Source: Kosakonia sp. SMBL-WEM22
Lineage (GTDB): Bacteria; Pseudomonadota; Gammaproteobacteria; Enterobacterales; Enterobacteriaceae
Direction: 5' to 3'
Assembly (NCBI RefSeq): GCF_014490785.1
Contig: NZ_CP051488.1
Span: forward strand, 868,001 to 932,000
Length of the DNA stretch: 64,000 nucleotides
In this document: piece after piece, positions 8,268-17,635 of the stretch
Numbering within the stretch: position 1 is the first letter of the stretch
How the letters are laid out: the number at the start of each line of letters is the position of its first letter
Notes under the pieces: generated by a model
Told to the model about the DNA's origin: nothing
Database searches by the model: none
What the model saw: the letters and a program-made list of their open reading frames with translations, nothing else
Position numbers and translations under genes: made by a program

Positions 8268-9343
8268 TTTGGCTGGCCGAGCATTTGGTCAAATATTATT
8301 CCGGCTTTAACGTCTTTTCCTATCTGACGTTTCGCGCCATTGTCAGCCTGCTGACCGCGCTCTTCATCTCGTTGTGGATGGGGCCGCGCATGATTGCCCG
8401 CTTGCAGAAACTCTCTTTTGGCCAGGTTGTGCGTAACGACGGCCCGGAATCGCATTTCAGTAAACGCGGTACGCCGACGATGGGCGGAATTATGATCCTC
8501 ACCGCGATCGTCGTTTCTGTGCTGCTGTGGGCTTACCCCTCCAACCCCTACGTCTGGTGCGTACTGGTGGTACTGGTGGGCTACGGCATCATCGGCTTTG
8601 TTGATGATTACCGAAAAGTGGTGCGCAAAGATACGAAGGGGCTAATCGCTCGCTGGAAGTACTTCTGGATGTCGGTGATTGCGCTGGGCGTGGCGTTTGC
8701 CCTCTATCTTGCCGGTAAAGATACTCCCGCCACCGAACTGGTGGTGCCGTTCTTTAAAGATGTGATGCCGCAGCTCGGCCTCTTCTATGTGCTGCTCGCT
8801 TACTTTGTGATTGTCGGTACCGGTAACGCCGTCAATCTGACGGATGGTCTCGACGGCCTGGCGATTATGCCGACCGTCTTTGTTGCTGGCGGCTTTGCGC
8901 TGGTGGCCTGGGCCACCGGTAACATGAACTTCGCCAACTACCTGCATATCCCTTATCTGCGCCACGCGGGTGAGCTGGTGATCGTCTGTACAGCGATTGT
9001 CGGTGCGGGGCTCGGTTTCCTGTGGTTTAACACCTATCCGGCTCAGGTCTTTATGGGCGATGTCGGCTCGCTGGCGCTCGGCGGCGCGCTCGGCATTATC
9101 GCTGTGCTGCTGCGCCAGGAGTTCCTGCTGGTGATCATGGGCGGCGTCTTTGTGGTGGAAACCCTGTCGGTGATTTTGCAGGTTGGTTCGTTCAAACTGC
9201 GCGGCCAGCGCATTTTCCGTATGGCACCGATTCACCACCACTATGAATTGAAGGGCTGGCCGGAGCCGCGCGTGATTGTGCGCTTCTGGATTATTTCGCT
9301 GATGCTGGTGCTGATTGGCCTGGCAACGCTGAAGGTACGTTAA
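8261..9343 (+). CDS. mraY: Phospho-MurNAc-pentapeptide translocase MraY
   Basis: A 360-residue polytopic membrane enzyme, the E. coli length, with about ten hydrophobic helices. It transfers phospho-MurNAc-pentapeptide to undecaprenyl phosphate, forming lipid I. The conserved GFVDDYRKV (Mg-binding Asp pair) is near residue 115, NLTDGLDGLA near 190 and the histidine-rich MAPIHHHYELKGW near 320. The start lies within murF; murD follows after 2 nt. Confidence 0.97.
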   Translation: MLVWLAEHLVKYYSGFNVFSYLTFRAIVSLLTALFISLWMGPRMIARLQKLSFGQVVRNDGPESHFSKRGTPTMGGIMILTAIVVSVLLWAYPSNPYVWCVLVVLVGYGIIGFVDDYRKVVRKDTKGLIARWKYFWMSVIALGVAFALYLAGKDTPATELVVPFFKDVMPQLGLFYVLLAYFVIVGTGNAVNLTDGLDGLAIMPTVFVAGGFALVAWATGNMNFANYLHIPYLRHAGELVIVCTAIVGAGLGFLWFNTYPAQVFMGDVGSLALGGALGIIAVLLRQEFLLVIMGGVFVVETLSVILQVGSFKLRGQRIFRMAPIHHHYELKGWPEPRVIVRFWIISLMLVLIGLATLKVR

Positions 9344-9345
9344 TC

Positions 9346-10662
9346 ATGGCAGATTACCAGGGTAAAAAAGTCGTCATTATCGGTTTAGGCCTGACGGGCC
9401 TCTCCTGCGTGGACTTTTTCCTCGCGCGCGGCGTCACGCCGAGGGTGATGGATACCCGCACGTCGCCGCCGGGGCTGGATAAGCTGCCGGAAACGGTCGA
9501 GCGCCATCTTGGTAGTCTTAACGATGATTGGTTGCAGAGTGCCGATCTGATTGTCGCCAGCCCCGGTATGGCGCTGGCGCACCCATCGCTTAGTGCGGCA
9601 GCGGACGCGGGCGTCGAGATTGTCGGCGATATCGAACTCTTCTGCCGGGAAGCGCAGACACCGATCATCGCTATTACCGGTTCGAACGGCAAGAGCACCG
9701 TCACCAAACTGGTCGGTGAGATGGCGGAAGCGGCCGGTAAGAATGTGGGCGTCGGCGGCAATATCGGCCTGCCAGCGCTGATGCTGCTGGATGAGGCGCG
9801 TGAGCTCTATGTGCTTGAGCTCTCCAGCTTCCAGCTGGAAACCACCTCCAGCCTGCGTGCCGTGGCGGCAACCATTCTTAACGTCACGGAAGATCATATG
9901 GATCGCTATCCGTTTGGCCTGCAGCAGTACCGCGCCGCCAAACTGCGTATCTATGAAAACGCTAAAGTGTGCGTGGTCAATGCCGATGACGCTCTGACCA
10001 TGCCGGTTCGCGGTGCCGATGAGCGCTGCGTCAGCTTTGGCGTCGACGTCGGTGACTATCACCTCAACCGCCAGCAGGGCGAAATCTGGCTGCGGGTAAA
10101 AGGTGAGAAGGTGCTGAACGTCAAAGAGATGAAACTGAGCGGCCAGCACAACTACACTAACGCGCTGGCGGCGCTGGCTCTGGCGGACGCGGCCGGTTTA
10201 CCGCGCGCCAGCAGCCTGAAGGCGCTGACCACCTTTGGCGGGCTGGCGCACCGCTTCCAGCTGGCTTACGAGCATAACGGCGTGCGCTGGATCAACGACT
10301 CGAAAGCGACCAACGTCGGCAGCACCGAAGCGGCGCTTAATGGCTTGCAAGTCGAAGGTATGCTGCATCTGCTGCTGGGCGGCGATGGCAAATCGGCAGA
10401 CTTCTCGCCGCTCAAGCGTTACCTCGGCGGCGAACGTATTCGCCTTTACTGTTTTGGGCGCGATGGCGCTGAACTGGCTGCGCTGCGCCCGGATGTGGCT
10501 GAGCAGACAGAGACAATGGATCAGGCGATGCGCGTAATTGCCGCGCGCGTGCAGCCGGGCGACATGGTGCTGTTGTCACCCGCCTGTGCCAGCCTCGATC
10601 AGTTTAAGAATTTCGAACAACGGGGCGACCAGTTCACCCGTCTGGCGCAGGAGTTAGGCTAA
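9346..10662 (+). CDS. murD: UDP-MurNAc-L-alanine:D-glutamate ligase MurD
   Basis: A 438-residue Mur ligase adding D-glutamate to UDP-MurNAc-L-Ala, the same length as in E. coli. The N-terminal Rossmann domain (VVIIGLGLTGLSCV) binds UDP, the P-loop TGSNGKSTVTK is near residue 111, and the SKATNVGSTEAAL segment near 320 belongs to the catalytic core. The last base of its stop codon is the first of the ftsW start (TAATG). Confidence 0.97.
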   Translation: MADYQGKKVVIIGLGLTGLSCVDFFLARGVTPRVMDTRTSPPGLDKLPETVERHLGSLNDDWLQSADLIVASPGMALAHPSLSAAADAGVEIVGDIELFCREAQTPIIAITGSNGKSTVTKLVGEMAEAAGKNVGVGGNIGLPALMLLDEARELYVLELSSFQLETTSSLRAVAATILNVTEDHMDRYPFGLQQYRAAKLRIYENAKVCVVNADDALTMPVRGADERCVSFGVDVGDYHLNRQQGEIWLRVKGEKVLNVKEMKLSGQHNYTNALAALALADAAGLPRASSLKALTTFGGLAHRFQLAYEHNGVRWINDSKATNVGSTEAALNGLQVEGMLHLLLGGDGKSADFSPLKRYLGGERIRLYCFGRDGAELAALRPDVAEQTETMDQAMRVIAARVQPGDMVLLSPACASLDQFKNFEQRGDQFTRLAQELG

Positions 10663-11903
10663 TGCGTTTAACGCTTCCCCGCCCGAGAATGCCGCGTCTG
10701 CCAGGTTATGGGATCCTGGCATGGCTGTTTGCGGCATTGAAAGGCTGGGTCATGGGCTCGCGACAGAAAGATACTGACAGCCTGGTGATGTATGACCGCA
10801 CGCTGCTGTGGTTGACGCTGGGCCTGGCGGCGATCGGCTTCATTATGGTGACCTCGGCATCAATGCCGGTCGGTCAGCGTTTGACGGACGATCCCTTCTT
10901 CTTCGCCAAACGCCACGGGCTCTATCTATTCCTGTCCTTCTGTATGGCAATGATCACGCTGCGCCTGCCGATGGAGTTCTGGCAGAAGTACAGCTCGGTG
11001 ATGCTGATCGCCGCGATCATTATGCTGTTAGTGGTGCTGGTGGTGGGCAGCTCGATCAACGGTGCATCGCGCTGGATTGACCTTGGCATCATGCGCTTCC
11101 AGCCGGCGGAGTTCACCAAGCTGTCGCTCTTCTGCTACCTGGCGAACTACCTGGTGCGCAAAGTGGACGAGGTGCGTAACAACCTGCGCGGCTTCTTAAA
11201 ACCGATGGGCGTGATCCTCGTGCTGGCGATCCTGCTGCTGGCGCAGCCTGACCTCGGTACAGTGGTGGTGCTGTTTATCACCACGCTGGCGATGCTGTTC
11301 CTCGCGGGTGCGAAGTTGTGGCAATTCATCGCCATTATCGGCATGGGGATCTCGGCGGTGATACTGCTGATCCTCGCTGAACCCTATCGTATTCGCCGCG
11401 TAACTTCCTTCTGGAACCCGTGGGAAGATCCGTTTGGCAGCGGGTATCAGTTAACCCAGTCGCTGATGGCGTTTGGCCGCGGCGAGCTGTGGGGGCAGGG
11501 ACTCGGCAACTCGGTACAGAAACTTGAGTATCTACCGGAAGCACATACCGACTTTATCTTCTCCATCATCGGCGAAGAACTCGGTTATATCGGTGTGGTA
11601 GCCGCACTTTTAATGGTATTCTTCGTCGCTTTCCGCGCCATGTCCATTGGCAGAAAAGCGCTGGAGATTGACCACCGTTTCTCCGGTTTCCTTGCCTGCT
11701 CTATAGGTATCTGGTTCAGCTTCCAGGCGCTGGTTAACGTCGGTGCGGCAGCCGGTATGCTGCCGACCAAAGGCTTAACCCTGCCGCTGATCAGTTACGG
11801 CGGCTCGAGTTTATTGATTATGTCGACGGCGATTACGCTGTTGCTACGGATAGATTATGAAACGCGCCTGAAGAAAGCTCAGGCGTTTACACGAGGTGTG
11901 TGA
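10662..11903 (+). CDS. ftsW: SEDS septal glycan polymerase FtsW
   Basis: A 413-residue SEDS-family integral membrane protein (414 in E. coli) with about ten transmembrane helices after a roughly 45-residue cytoplasmic head. FtsW polymerises lipid II at the septum with FtsI. Family hallmarks include the large periplasmic loop with NPWEDPFGSGYQLTQS and the C-terminal GLTLPLISYGGSS. It overlaps the murD stop and the murG start by one base each. Confidence 0.97.
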   Translation: MRLTLPRPRMPRLPGYGILAWLFAALKGWVMGSRQKDTDSLVMYDRTLLWLTLGLAAIGFIMVTSASMPVGQRLTDDPFFFAKRHGLYLFLSFCMAMITLRLPMEFWQKYSSVMLIAAIIMLLVVLVVGSSINGASRWIDLGIMRFQPAEFTKLSLFCYLANYLVRKVDEVRNNLRGFLKPMGVILVLAILLLAQPDLGTVVVLFITTLAMLFLAGAKLWQFIAIIGMGISAVILLILAEPYRIRRVTSFWNPWEDPFGSGYQLTQSLMAFGRGELWGQGLGNSVQKLEYLPEAHTDFIFSIIGEELGYIGVVAALLMVFFVAFRAMSIGRKALEIDHRFSGFLACSIGIWFSFQALVNVGAAAGMLPTKGLTLPLISYGGSSLLIMSTAITLLLRIDYETRLKKAQAFTRGV

Positions 11904-12970
11904 TGAGTGGTCAACCTAAGCGGTTAATGGTGATGGCAGGCGGAACCGGCGGGCATGTTTTCCCCGGTCTCGCCGTGGCGCACCATTTGATGGATCAGGG
12001 CTGGCAAGTACGCTGGCTCGGAACCGCCGATCGTATGGAGGCTGACCTGGTGCCAAAACATGGCATCGATATCGACTTCATCCGCATCTCCGGCCTGCGT
12101 GGCAAAGGGTTGAAAGCACTGCTGCTCGCGCCGGTGCGTATCTTTAATGCCTGGCGTCAGGCGCGCGACATTATGAAGCGCTTCAAGCCGGACGTGGTGC
12201 TGGGCATGGGCGGGTATGTCTCCGGCCCCGGTGGTCTTGCCGCCTGGTCGCTCGGGATTCCGGTTGTCCTGCATGAGCAGAACGGTATTGCCGGATTGAC
12301 CAATAAGTGGCTGGCAAAGATCGCTACCAAAGTGATGCAGGCGTTTCCCGGCGCATTTCCGAAAGCAGAAGTAGTGGGGAACCCGGTGCGCGTCGATGTG
12401 CTGGCGCTGCCACTGCCGCAGATGCGTCTGCCGGGCCGCGAAGGGCCAATTCGCGTGCTGGTGGTTGGCGGCTCGCAGGGCGCGCGCGTGCTGAACCAGA
12501 CTATGCCGCAGGTGGCGGCTAAACTGGGCGCGGCGGTCACCATCTGGCATCAGAGCGGGAAGGGCGCGCAGCAGGATGTGGAGCAGGCCTATGCCACTGC
12601 GGGTCAGGCGCAGCATAAAGTAACTGAATTTATTGACGATATGGCTAAAGCCTATGCGTGGGCGGATGTGGTTGTTTGCCGCTCCGGCGCGCTGACGGTA
12701 AGCGAGATCGCCGCTGCCGGTCTGCCGGCGCTGTTTGTGCCGTTTCAGCACAAAGACAGACAGCAGTACTGGAATGCCCTGCCGCTGGAGAAGGTGGGCG
12801 CGGCGAAGATCCTCGAGCAGCCGCAGTTTACCGTTGATGCCGTGGCAGCAACGCTTGCGGGCTGGGATCGTGAAGCATTAAGAGAGATGGCGGAACGCGC
12901 GCGCGCGGCAGCCATCCCCGACGCCACCGAGCGGGTGGCGCATGAAGTGAGCCTTGCGGCTCAGGGTTAA
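11903..12970 (+). CDS. murG: Lipid II synthase MurG
   Basis: A GT28 glycosyltransferase of 355 residues transferring GlcNAc from UDP-GlcNAc to lipid I on the inner face of the membrane. The GGTGGHVFPGLA motif near residue 13, the HEQNGIAGLTNKW segment near 125 and the C-terminal GALTVSEIAAAGLPALFVPF define the family. I chose ATG 11903 (MSGQPKRL, the E. coli N-terminus) over a GTG one codon upstream. Unusually for this cluster, a 59-nt gap with a terminator-like hairpin follows. Confidence 0.96.
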   Translation: MSGQPKRLMVMAGGTGGHVFPGLAVAHHLMDQGWQVRWLGTADRMEADLVPKHGIDIDFIRISGLRGKGLKALLLAPVRIFNAWRQARDIMKRFKPDVVLGMGGYVSGPGGLAAWSLGIPVVLHEQNGIAGLTNKWLAKIATKVMQAFPGAFPKAEVVGNPVRVDVLALPLPQMRLPGREGPIRVLVVGGSQGARVLNQTMPQVAAKLGAAVTIWHQSGKGAQQDVEQAYATAGQAQHKVTEFIDDMAKAYAWADVVVCRSGALTVSEIAAAGLPALFVPFQHKDRQQYWNALPLEKVGAAKILEQPQFTVDAVAATLAGWDREALREMAERARAAAIPDATERVAHEVSLAAQG

Positions 12971-12974
12971 ATCG

Positions 12975-13008
12975 TGGCGACGCCTGTTTGCGTCGCGCCA
13001 ATTTTTTA
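12975..13008 (+). terminator. Terminator-like hairpin between murG and murC
   Basis: TGGC-GACGC (12975-12983) pairs with GCGTC-GCCA (12990-13000, with two bulged bases) across a 6-nt loop, then ATTTTTT. It has the form of an intrinsic terminator or attenuator inside the dcw cluster. Activity is not shown by sequence alone. Confidence 0.55.
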
Positions 13009-13029
13009 GAAGTTGATGGCGTTTAGAAA

Positions 13030-14502
13030 ATGAATACACAAGAACTTGCGAAACTGCGTTTAATCGTGCCCGAGATGCGTCGCGTCCGGCACATTCACTT
13101 CGTTGGCATCGGCGGTGCTGGCATGGGCGGTATTGCCGAAGTGCTGGCCAACGAAGGCTACCAGATTAGCGGTTCTGATTTAGCGCCAAACCCGGTGACG
13201 CAGCAGCTGACGTCCCTTGGTGCCACCATCTACTTCAATCATCGCCCGGAAAATGTGCTGGATGCGAGTGTTGTAGTGGTCTCCAGCGCGATCTCTGCCG
13301 ATAACCCAGAGATCGTGGCCGCCCAGGAAGCGCGTATCCCGGTGATCCGCCGCGCGGAAATGCTGGCTGAATTAATGCGTTTTCGTCACGGTATCGCTAT
13401 TGCCGGGACGCACGGAAAGACCACTACCACCGCCATGGTCTCCAGTATCTACGCGGAAGCGGGTCTGGACCCGACTTTTGTCAATGGCGGGCTGGTAAAA
13501 GCGGCCGGGGTGCATGCGCGCCTGGGCCATAGCCGTTACCTGATTGCGGAAGCGGATGAGAGCGACGCCTCCTTCCTGCACCTGCAACCGATGGTGGCCA
13601 TTGTGACCAATATCGAAGCTGACCATATGGATACGTACCAGGGCGACTTCGAGAATTTGAAAGCAACCTTTATCAACTTCCTGCACAACCTGCCGTTTTA
13701 TGGCCGTGCGGTGATGTGCGTAGACGACCCGGTGATCCGCGAGCTGCTGCCGCGCGTCGGGCGTCAAATTACCACCTATGGATTCAGCGACGACGCGGAC
13801 GTGCGCGTGGAAGAGTACCGCCAGCAGGGGCCGCAAGGTCACTTTACGCTGGTGCGCCAGGATAAACCGGCGCTGCGCGTAACGCTTAACGCGCCGGGTC
13901 GCCACAACGCGCTCAATGCCGCAGCGGCGGTGGCCGTGGCGACGGAAGAGGGGATTGACGACGAAGCGATTTTGCGCGCGCTGGAGAGCTTCCAGGGCAC
14001 CGGTCGCCGCTTTGATTTCCTCGGCGAGTTCCCGCTGGAGGCGGTGAATGGCAATAGTGGCAGCGCGATGCTGGTTGATGATTACGGCCATCATCCAACG
14101 GAAGTGGACGCAACGATCAAAGCTGCGCGCGCTGGCTGGCCGGATAAAAACCTGGTGATGATATTCCAGCCGCATCGTTATACACGTACGCGCGATCTCT
14201 ATGACGACTTCGCCAACGTGCTGACGCAGGTGGATAAGCTGCTGATGCTGGAAGTTTACTCGGCGGGCGAAACGGCGATTCCAGGAGCAGACAGCCGCTC
14301 GCTGTGCCGCACTATCCGTGGTCGCGGCAAGATCGATCCGATCCTGGTTTCCGAACCGGATCAGGTGGCGACAATGCTGGCACCGGTGCTGACGGGCAAC
14401 GATCTGATCCTGATTCAGGGCGCAGGCAATATCGGCAAGATTGCCCGTAGCCTGGCGCAGTGCAAACTGGTGCCGCAGAGCGAGGAGGTCCAGCATGGCT
14501 GA
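13030..14502 (+). CDS. murC: UDP-N-acetylmuramate:L-alanine ligase MurC
   Basis: A 490-residue Mur ligase (491 in E. coli) that adds L-alanine to UDP-MurNAc. The N-terminal Rossmann motif HFVGIGGAGMGGIAE is near residue 24, the P-loop GTHGKTTTTAM near 124, and VDDYGHHPTEV near 348 lies in the C-terminal domain. It follows the murG gap with its hairpin and overlaps ddlB by 8 nt. Confidence 0.97.
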   Translation: MNTQELAKLRLIVPEMRRVRHIHFVGIGGAGMGGIAEVLANEGYQISGSDLAPNPVTQQLTSLGATIYFNHRPENVLDASVVVVSSAISADNPEIVAAQEARIPVIRRAEMLAELMRFRHGIAIAGTHGKTTTTAMVSSIYAEAGLDPTFVNGGLVKAAGVHARLGHSRYLIAEADESDASFLHLQPMVAIVTNIEADHMDTYQGDFENLKATFINFLHNLPFYGRAVMCVDDPVIRELLPRVGRQITTYGFSDDADVRVEEYRQQGPQGHFTLVRQDKPALRVTLNAPGRHNALNAAAAVAVATEEGIDDEAILRALESFQGTGRRFDFLGEFPLEAVNGNSGSAMLVDDYGHHPTEVDATIKAARAGWPDKNLVMIFQPHRYTRTRDLYDDFANVLTQVDKLLMLEVYSAGETAIPGADSRSLCRTIRGRGKIDPILVSEPDQVATMLAPVLTGNDLILIQGAGNIGKIARSLAQCKLVPQSEEVQHG

Positions 14503-15415
14503 GAAAGTTGCCGTTCTGCTGGGGGGAACCTCCGCTGAGCGCGATGTGTCGCTTAACTCAGGCGCGGCGGTGCTTGCCGGGTTGCGTGAAGGTGGCGTTG
14601 ACGCCCATGCAGTCGATCCGCGTGAGGTCGATGTGACTCGCCTGAAAGAGATGGGCTTTAGTAAAGCGTTTATCGCGCTGCATGGCCGTGGTGGCGAAGA
14701 TGGCACGCTGCAAGGGCTGCTGGAGCTCACCGGCGTTCCGTATACCGGCAGCAGCGTGATGGCCTCTGCGATCTCAATGGATAAACTGCGCAGCAAATTG
14801 CTGTGGCAGGGTGCGGGTTTACCGGTGGCACCGTGGGTTGCTTTAACGCGTAGCGAGTTTGAATCTGGCCTGCAAACCACTGATATTGAACGCATTGAGG
14901 CGCTGGGCTTACCTCTGATTGTTAAGCCAAGCCGGGAAGGCTCCAGCGTTGGGATGTCAAAGGTCAATGAAAGTAGCGATCTGCAGGCGGCTTTAGCACT
15001 TGCTTTTCAACACGATGATGAAGTTCTGATCGAAAAATGGCTCAGTGGCCCGGAATTTACCGTCGCGTTGCTTGGAAATGAAATTTTACCGTCGATTCGC
15101 ATTCAACCGGCGGGAATCTTCTATGATTATGAGGCGAAGTATCTCTCTGATGAGACGCAGTATTTCTGTCCATCAGGTCTGGAAGCAGAGCGGGAAGCGG
15201 CTTTACAGGCGCTGATCGCCAAAGCGTGGCAGGTTTTAGGCTGCCGCGGCTGGGGGCGAATCGATGCGATGCTCGACAGTGATGGTCAATTTTATCTGCT
15301 GGAAGCGAATACCTCGCCGGGTATGACTAGCCACAGCCTGGTGCCGATGGCGGCACGTCAGGCGGGGCTGAGCTTTACCCAGCTTGTTGTTCGTATTCTG
15401 GAACTGGCGGAGTGA
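14495..15415 (+). CDS. ddlB: D-alanine:D-alanine ligase B
   Basis: A 306-residue ATP-grasp enzyme, the same length as E. coli DdlB, making the D-Ala-D-Ala dipeptide used by MurF. The HGRGGEDGTLQGLLE segment is near residue 63, KPSREGSSVGMSKV near 144 and the metal-binding EANTSPGMTSHSL near 270. The ATG at 14495 follows a GAGGAGG ribosome binding site inside murC. ftsQ starts 1 nt after its stop. Confidence 0.97.
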   Translation: MAEKVAVLLGGTSAERDVSLNSGAAVLAGLREGGVDAHAVDPREVDVTRLKEMGFSKAFIALHGRGGEDGTLQGLLELTGVPYTGSSVMASAISMDKLRSKLLWQGAGLPVAPWVALTRSEFESGLQTTDIERIEALGLPLIVKPSREGSSVGMSKVNESSDLQAALALAFQHDDEVLIEKWLSGPEFTVALLGNEILPSIRIQPAGIFYDYEAKYLSDETQYFCPSGLEAEREAALQALIAKAWQVLGCRGWGRIDAMLDSDGQFYLLEANTSPGMTSHSLVPMAARQAGLSFTQLVVRILELAE

Positions 15416-15416
15416 T

Positions 15417-16268
15417 ATGTCTCAGGCTGCGCTGAACACGCGAAATCGCGAAGCGGAGGCGGTAACGACCTCCCGCCGCAACAATGGAACGCGCCTCGCC
15501 GGGATAGTGTTTCTGTTGACGGTACTGTGCACCGTGTTGGTGAGTGGCTGGATCGTGCTCGGCTGGATGGATGACGCGCAGCGGTTACCGCTGTCGAAGC
15601 TGGTGCTTACCGGCGATCGCCACTACACGCGCAATGATGATATTCGCCAGTCGATTCTGGCGCTTGGCGCACCCGGGACCTTTATGTCGCAGGACGTCAA
15701 TATCATTCAGAGCCAGATTGAGCGCCTGTCGTGGATCAAACAGGCAAGCGTAAGAAAGCAGTGGCCGGACGAATTGAAGATTCATCTGGTTGAATATGTG
15801 CCCATTGCGCGGTGGAATGACCAGCATATGGTTGATGCGGACGGCAACGCCTTTAGCGTACCGGCGGAACGCACCAGCAAGCAGATATTGCCGATGCTGT
15901 ATGGCCCGGAGGGCAGCGAAAGTGAAGTGCTGCAGGGTTATCGCGATATGGGACAGGTGCTGGCAAAGGATAAGTTCACGCTGAAAGAAGCAGCGATGAC
16001 CGCGCGGCGCTCCTGGCAGGTCACGCTGAGCAATGATATTAAGCTCAACCTGGGCCGAGGCGATACGATGAAGCGCCTGGCGCGCTTTGTCGAACTCTAC
16101 CCGGTGCTGCAGCAGCAGGCTCAGACGGATGGCAAAGAGATAAGCTACGTGGATTTGCGCTATGACTCAGGCGCGGCGGTGGGTTGGAAGCCTGCCCCGG
16201 TACAGGAACAACCGGATCAGCAGCAAAATCAGGCACAACAGAATCAGGCACAGGCAGAGCAACAATGA
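15417..16268 (+). CDS. ftsQ: Divisome protein FtsQ
   Basis: A 283-residue bitopic protein (276 in E. coli): cytoplasmic tail, one transmembrane helix (about 25-48), a POTRA domain (about 55-125) and a beta domain that binds FtsB. It links early and late divisome proteins. The C-terminal tail is longer than in K-12 and made of Gln/Asn/Ala repeats (QQQNQAQQNQAQAEQQ). Its stop overlaps the ftsA start as ATGA. Confidence 0.96.
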   Translation: MSQAALNTRNREAEAVTTSRRNNGTRLAGIVFLLTVLCTVLVSGWIVLGWMDDAQRLPLSKLVLTGDRHYTRNDDIRQSILALGAPGTFMSQDVNIIQSQIERLSWIKQASVRKQWPDELKIHLVEYVPIARWNDQHMVDADGNAFSVPAERTSKQILPMLYGPEGSESEVLQGYRDMGQVLAKDKFTLKEAAMTARRSWQVTLSNDIKLNLGRGDTMKRLARFVELYPVLQQQAQTDGKEISYVDLRYDSGAAVGWKPAPVQEQPDQQQNQAQQNQAQAEQQ

Positions 16269-17521
16269 TCAAGGCGACGGACAGAAAACTGGTAGTTGGA
16301 CTGGAGATTGGCACCGCGAAGGTCGCCGCTTTAGTAGGGGAAGTTCTGCCCGACGGTATTGTGAATATCATTGGCGTAGGCAGTTGCCCATCCCGTGGGA
16401 TGGACAAAGGCGGAGTGAACGATCTGGAGTCGGTGGTGAAGTGCGTACAGCGCGCCATCGATCAGGCCGAACTGATGGCGGATTGCCAGATCTCCTCGGT
16501 CTACCTTGCGCTCTCGGGGAAACACATTAGTTGCCAGAACGAAATTGGTATGGTGCCGATTTCAGAAGAAGAAGTGACGCTGGAAGATGTGGAAAACGTG
16601 GTGCATACCGCGAAATCAGTCCGCGTACGCGATGAACACCGCGTGCTGCACGTGATTCCGCAGGAGTACGCCATTGACTACCAGGAGGGGATTAAAAACC
16701 CGGTAGGCCTTTCTGGCGTGCGCATGCAGGCGAAAGTACACCTGATTACTTGCCATAACGATATGGCGAAAAACATCGTTAAAGCCGTTGAACGATGTGG
16801 TTTGAAAGTTGACCAACTTATCTTTGCCGGGCTGGCCTCCAGCTATTCGGTGTTGACGGAAGATGAACGCGAACTGGGCGTCTGCGTCGTTGACATCGGC
16901 GGTGGTACAATGGACATGGCCGTTTATACCGGCGGCGCGCTGCGCCACACCAAAGTGATCCCTTACGCGGGGAACGTAGTGACCAGCGATATCGCTTACG
17001 CCTTCGGCACACCGCCGAGCGACGCAGAAGCGATTAAAGTTCGCCACGGCTGTGCGCTGGGATCGCTGGTCGGTAAAGATGAGAGCGTGGAAGTGCCAAG
17101 CGTGGGCGGTCGACCGCCGCGCAGCCTGCAGCGCCAGACGCTGGCAGATGTGATTGAGCCGCGCTATACCGAGCTGCTCAACCTGGTCAACGACGAGATA
17201 TTGCAGTTGCAGGAGCAGCTTCGCCAGCAGGGCGTGAAACATCATCTTGCTGCGGGGATTGTATTAACCGGCGGCGCGGCGCAGATTGAAGGTCTGGCGG
17301 CCTGCGCGCAACGTGTGTTCCATACGCAGGTGCGTATCGGTGCACCGCTCAATATTACTGGCTTAACTGATTACGCCCAGGAGCCGTATTACTCTACGGC
17401 GGTTGGGCTGCTGCACTACGGGAAAGAGACCCATTTAAGTGGTGAAGCGGAAGTGGAAAAGCGGACGTCAGTCGGTTCGTGGTTCAAACGAATCAACAGC
17501 TGGCTGCGAAAAGAGTTTTAA
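16265..17521 (+). CDS. ftsA: Cell division actin homologue FtsA
   Basis: A 418-residue protein (420 in E. coli), two residues shorter in the linker before the C-terminal helix. The actin-like ATPase fold shows phosphate 1 motif GLEIGTAKVAALVGE near residue 12, VVDIGGGTMDMAVYTGG near 210 and LTGGAAQIEGL near 335. The amphipathic C-terminal helix (SWFKRINSWLRKEF) tethers it and FtsZ to the membrane. The ATG at 16265 gives the conserved MIKATDRKL. Confidence 0.97.
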   Translation: MIKATDRKLVVGLEIGTAKVAALVGEVLPDGIVNIIGVGSCPSRGMDKGGVNDLESVVKCVQRAIDQAELMADCQISSVYLALSGKHISCQNEIGMVPISEEEVTLEDVENVVHTAKSVRVRDEHRVLHVIPQEYAIDYQEGIKNPVGLSGVRMQAKVHLITCHNDMAKNIVKAVERCGLKVDQLIFAGLASSYSVLTEDERELGVCVVDIGGGTMDMAVYTGGALRHTKVIPYAGNVVTSDIAYAFGTPPSDAEAIKVRHGCALGSLVGKDESVEVPSVGGRPPRSLQRQTLADVIEPRYTELLNLVNDEILQLQEQLRQQGVKHHLAAGIVLTGGAAQIEGLAACAQRVFHTQVRIGAPLNITGLTDYAQEPYYSTAVGLLHYGKETHLSGEAEVEKRTSVGSWFKRINSWLRKEF

Positions 17522-17635
17522 TTTTTTTCAGAGACCGTAGAAAATTAGCGGTTTCAGGCGACAGGCACATACGCCAATCCTGATAAGCGGCCCACGGGCT
17601 GTCCGGTGGATGAGGCGTAAAGACGGAGAGAGATT

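Noticed and set aside
13372..14967. Long minus-strand open frame of 531 codons opposite murC and ddlB
   Set aside because: It is antisense to two well-conserved genes; GC-rich codon structure gives such shadow frames. No ribosome binding site or family resemblance is visible.
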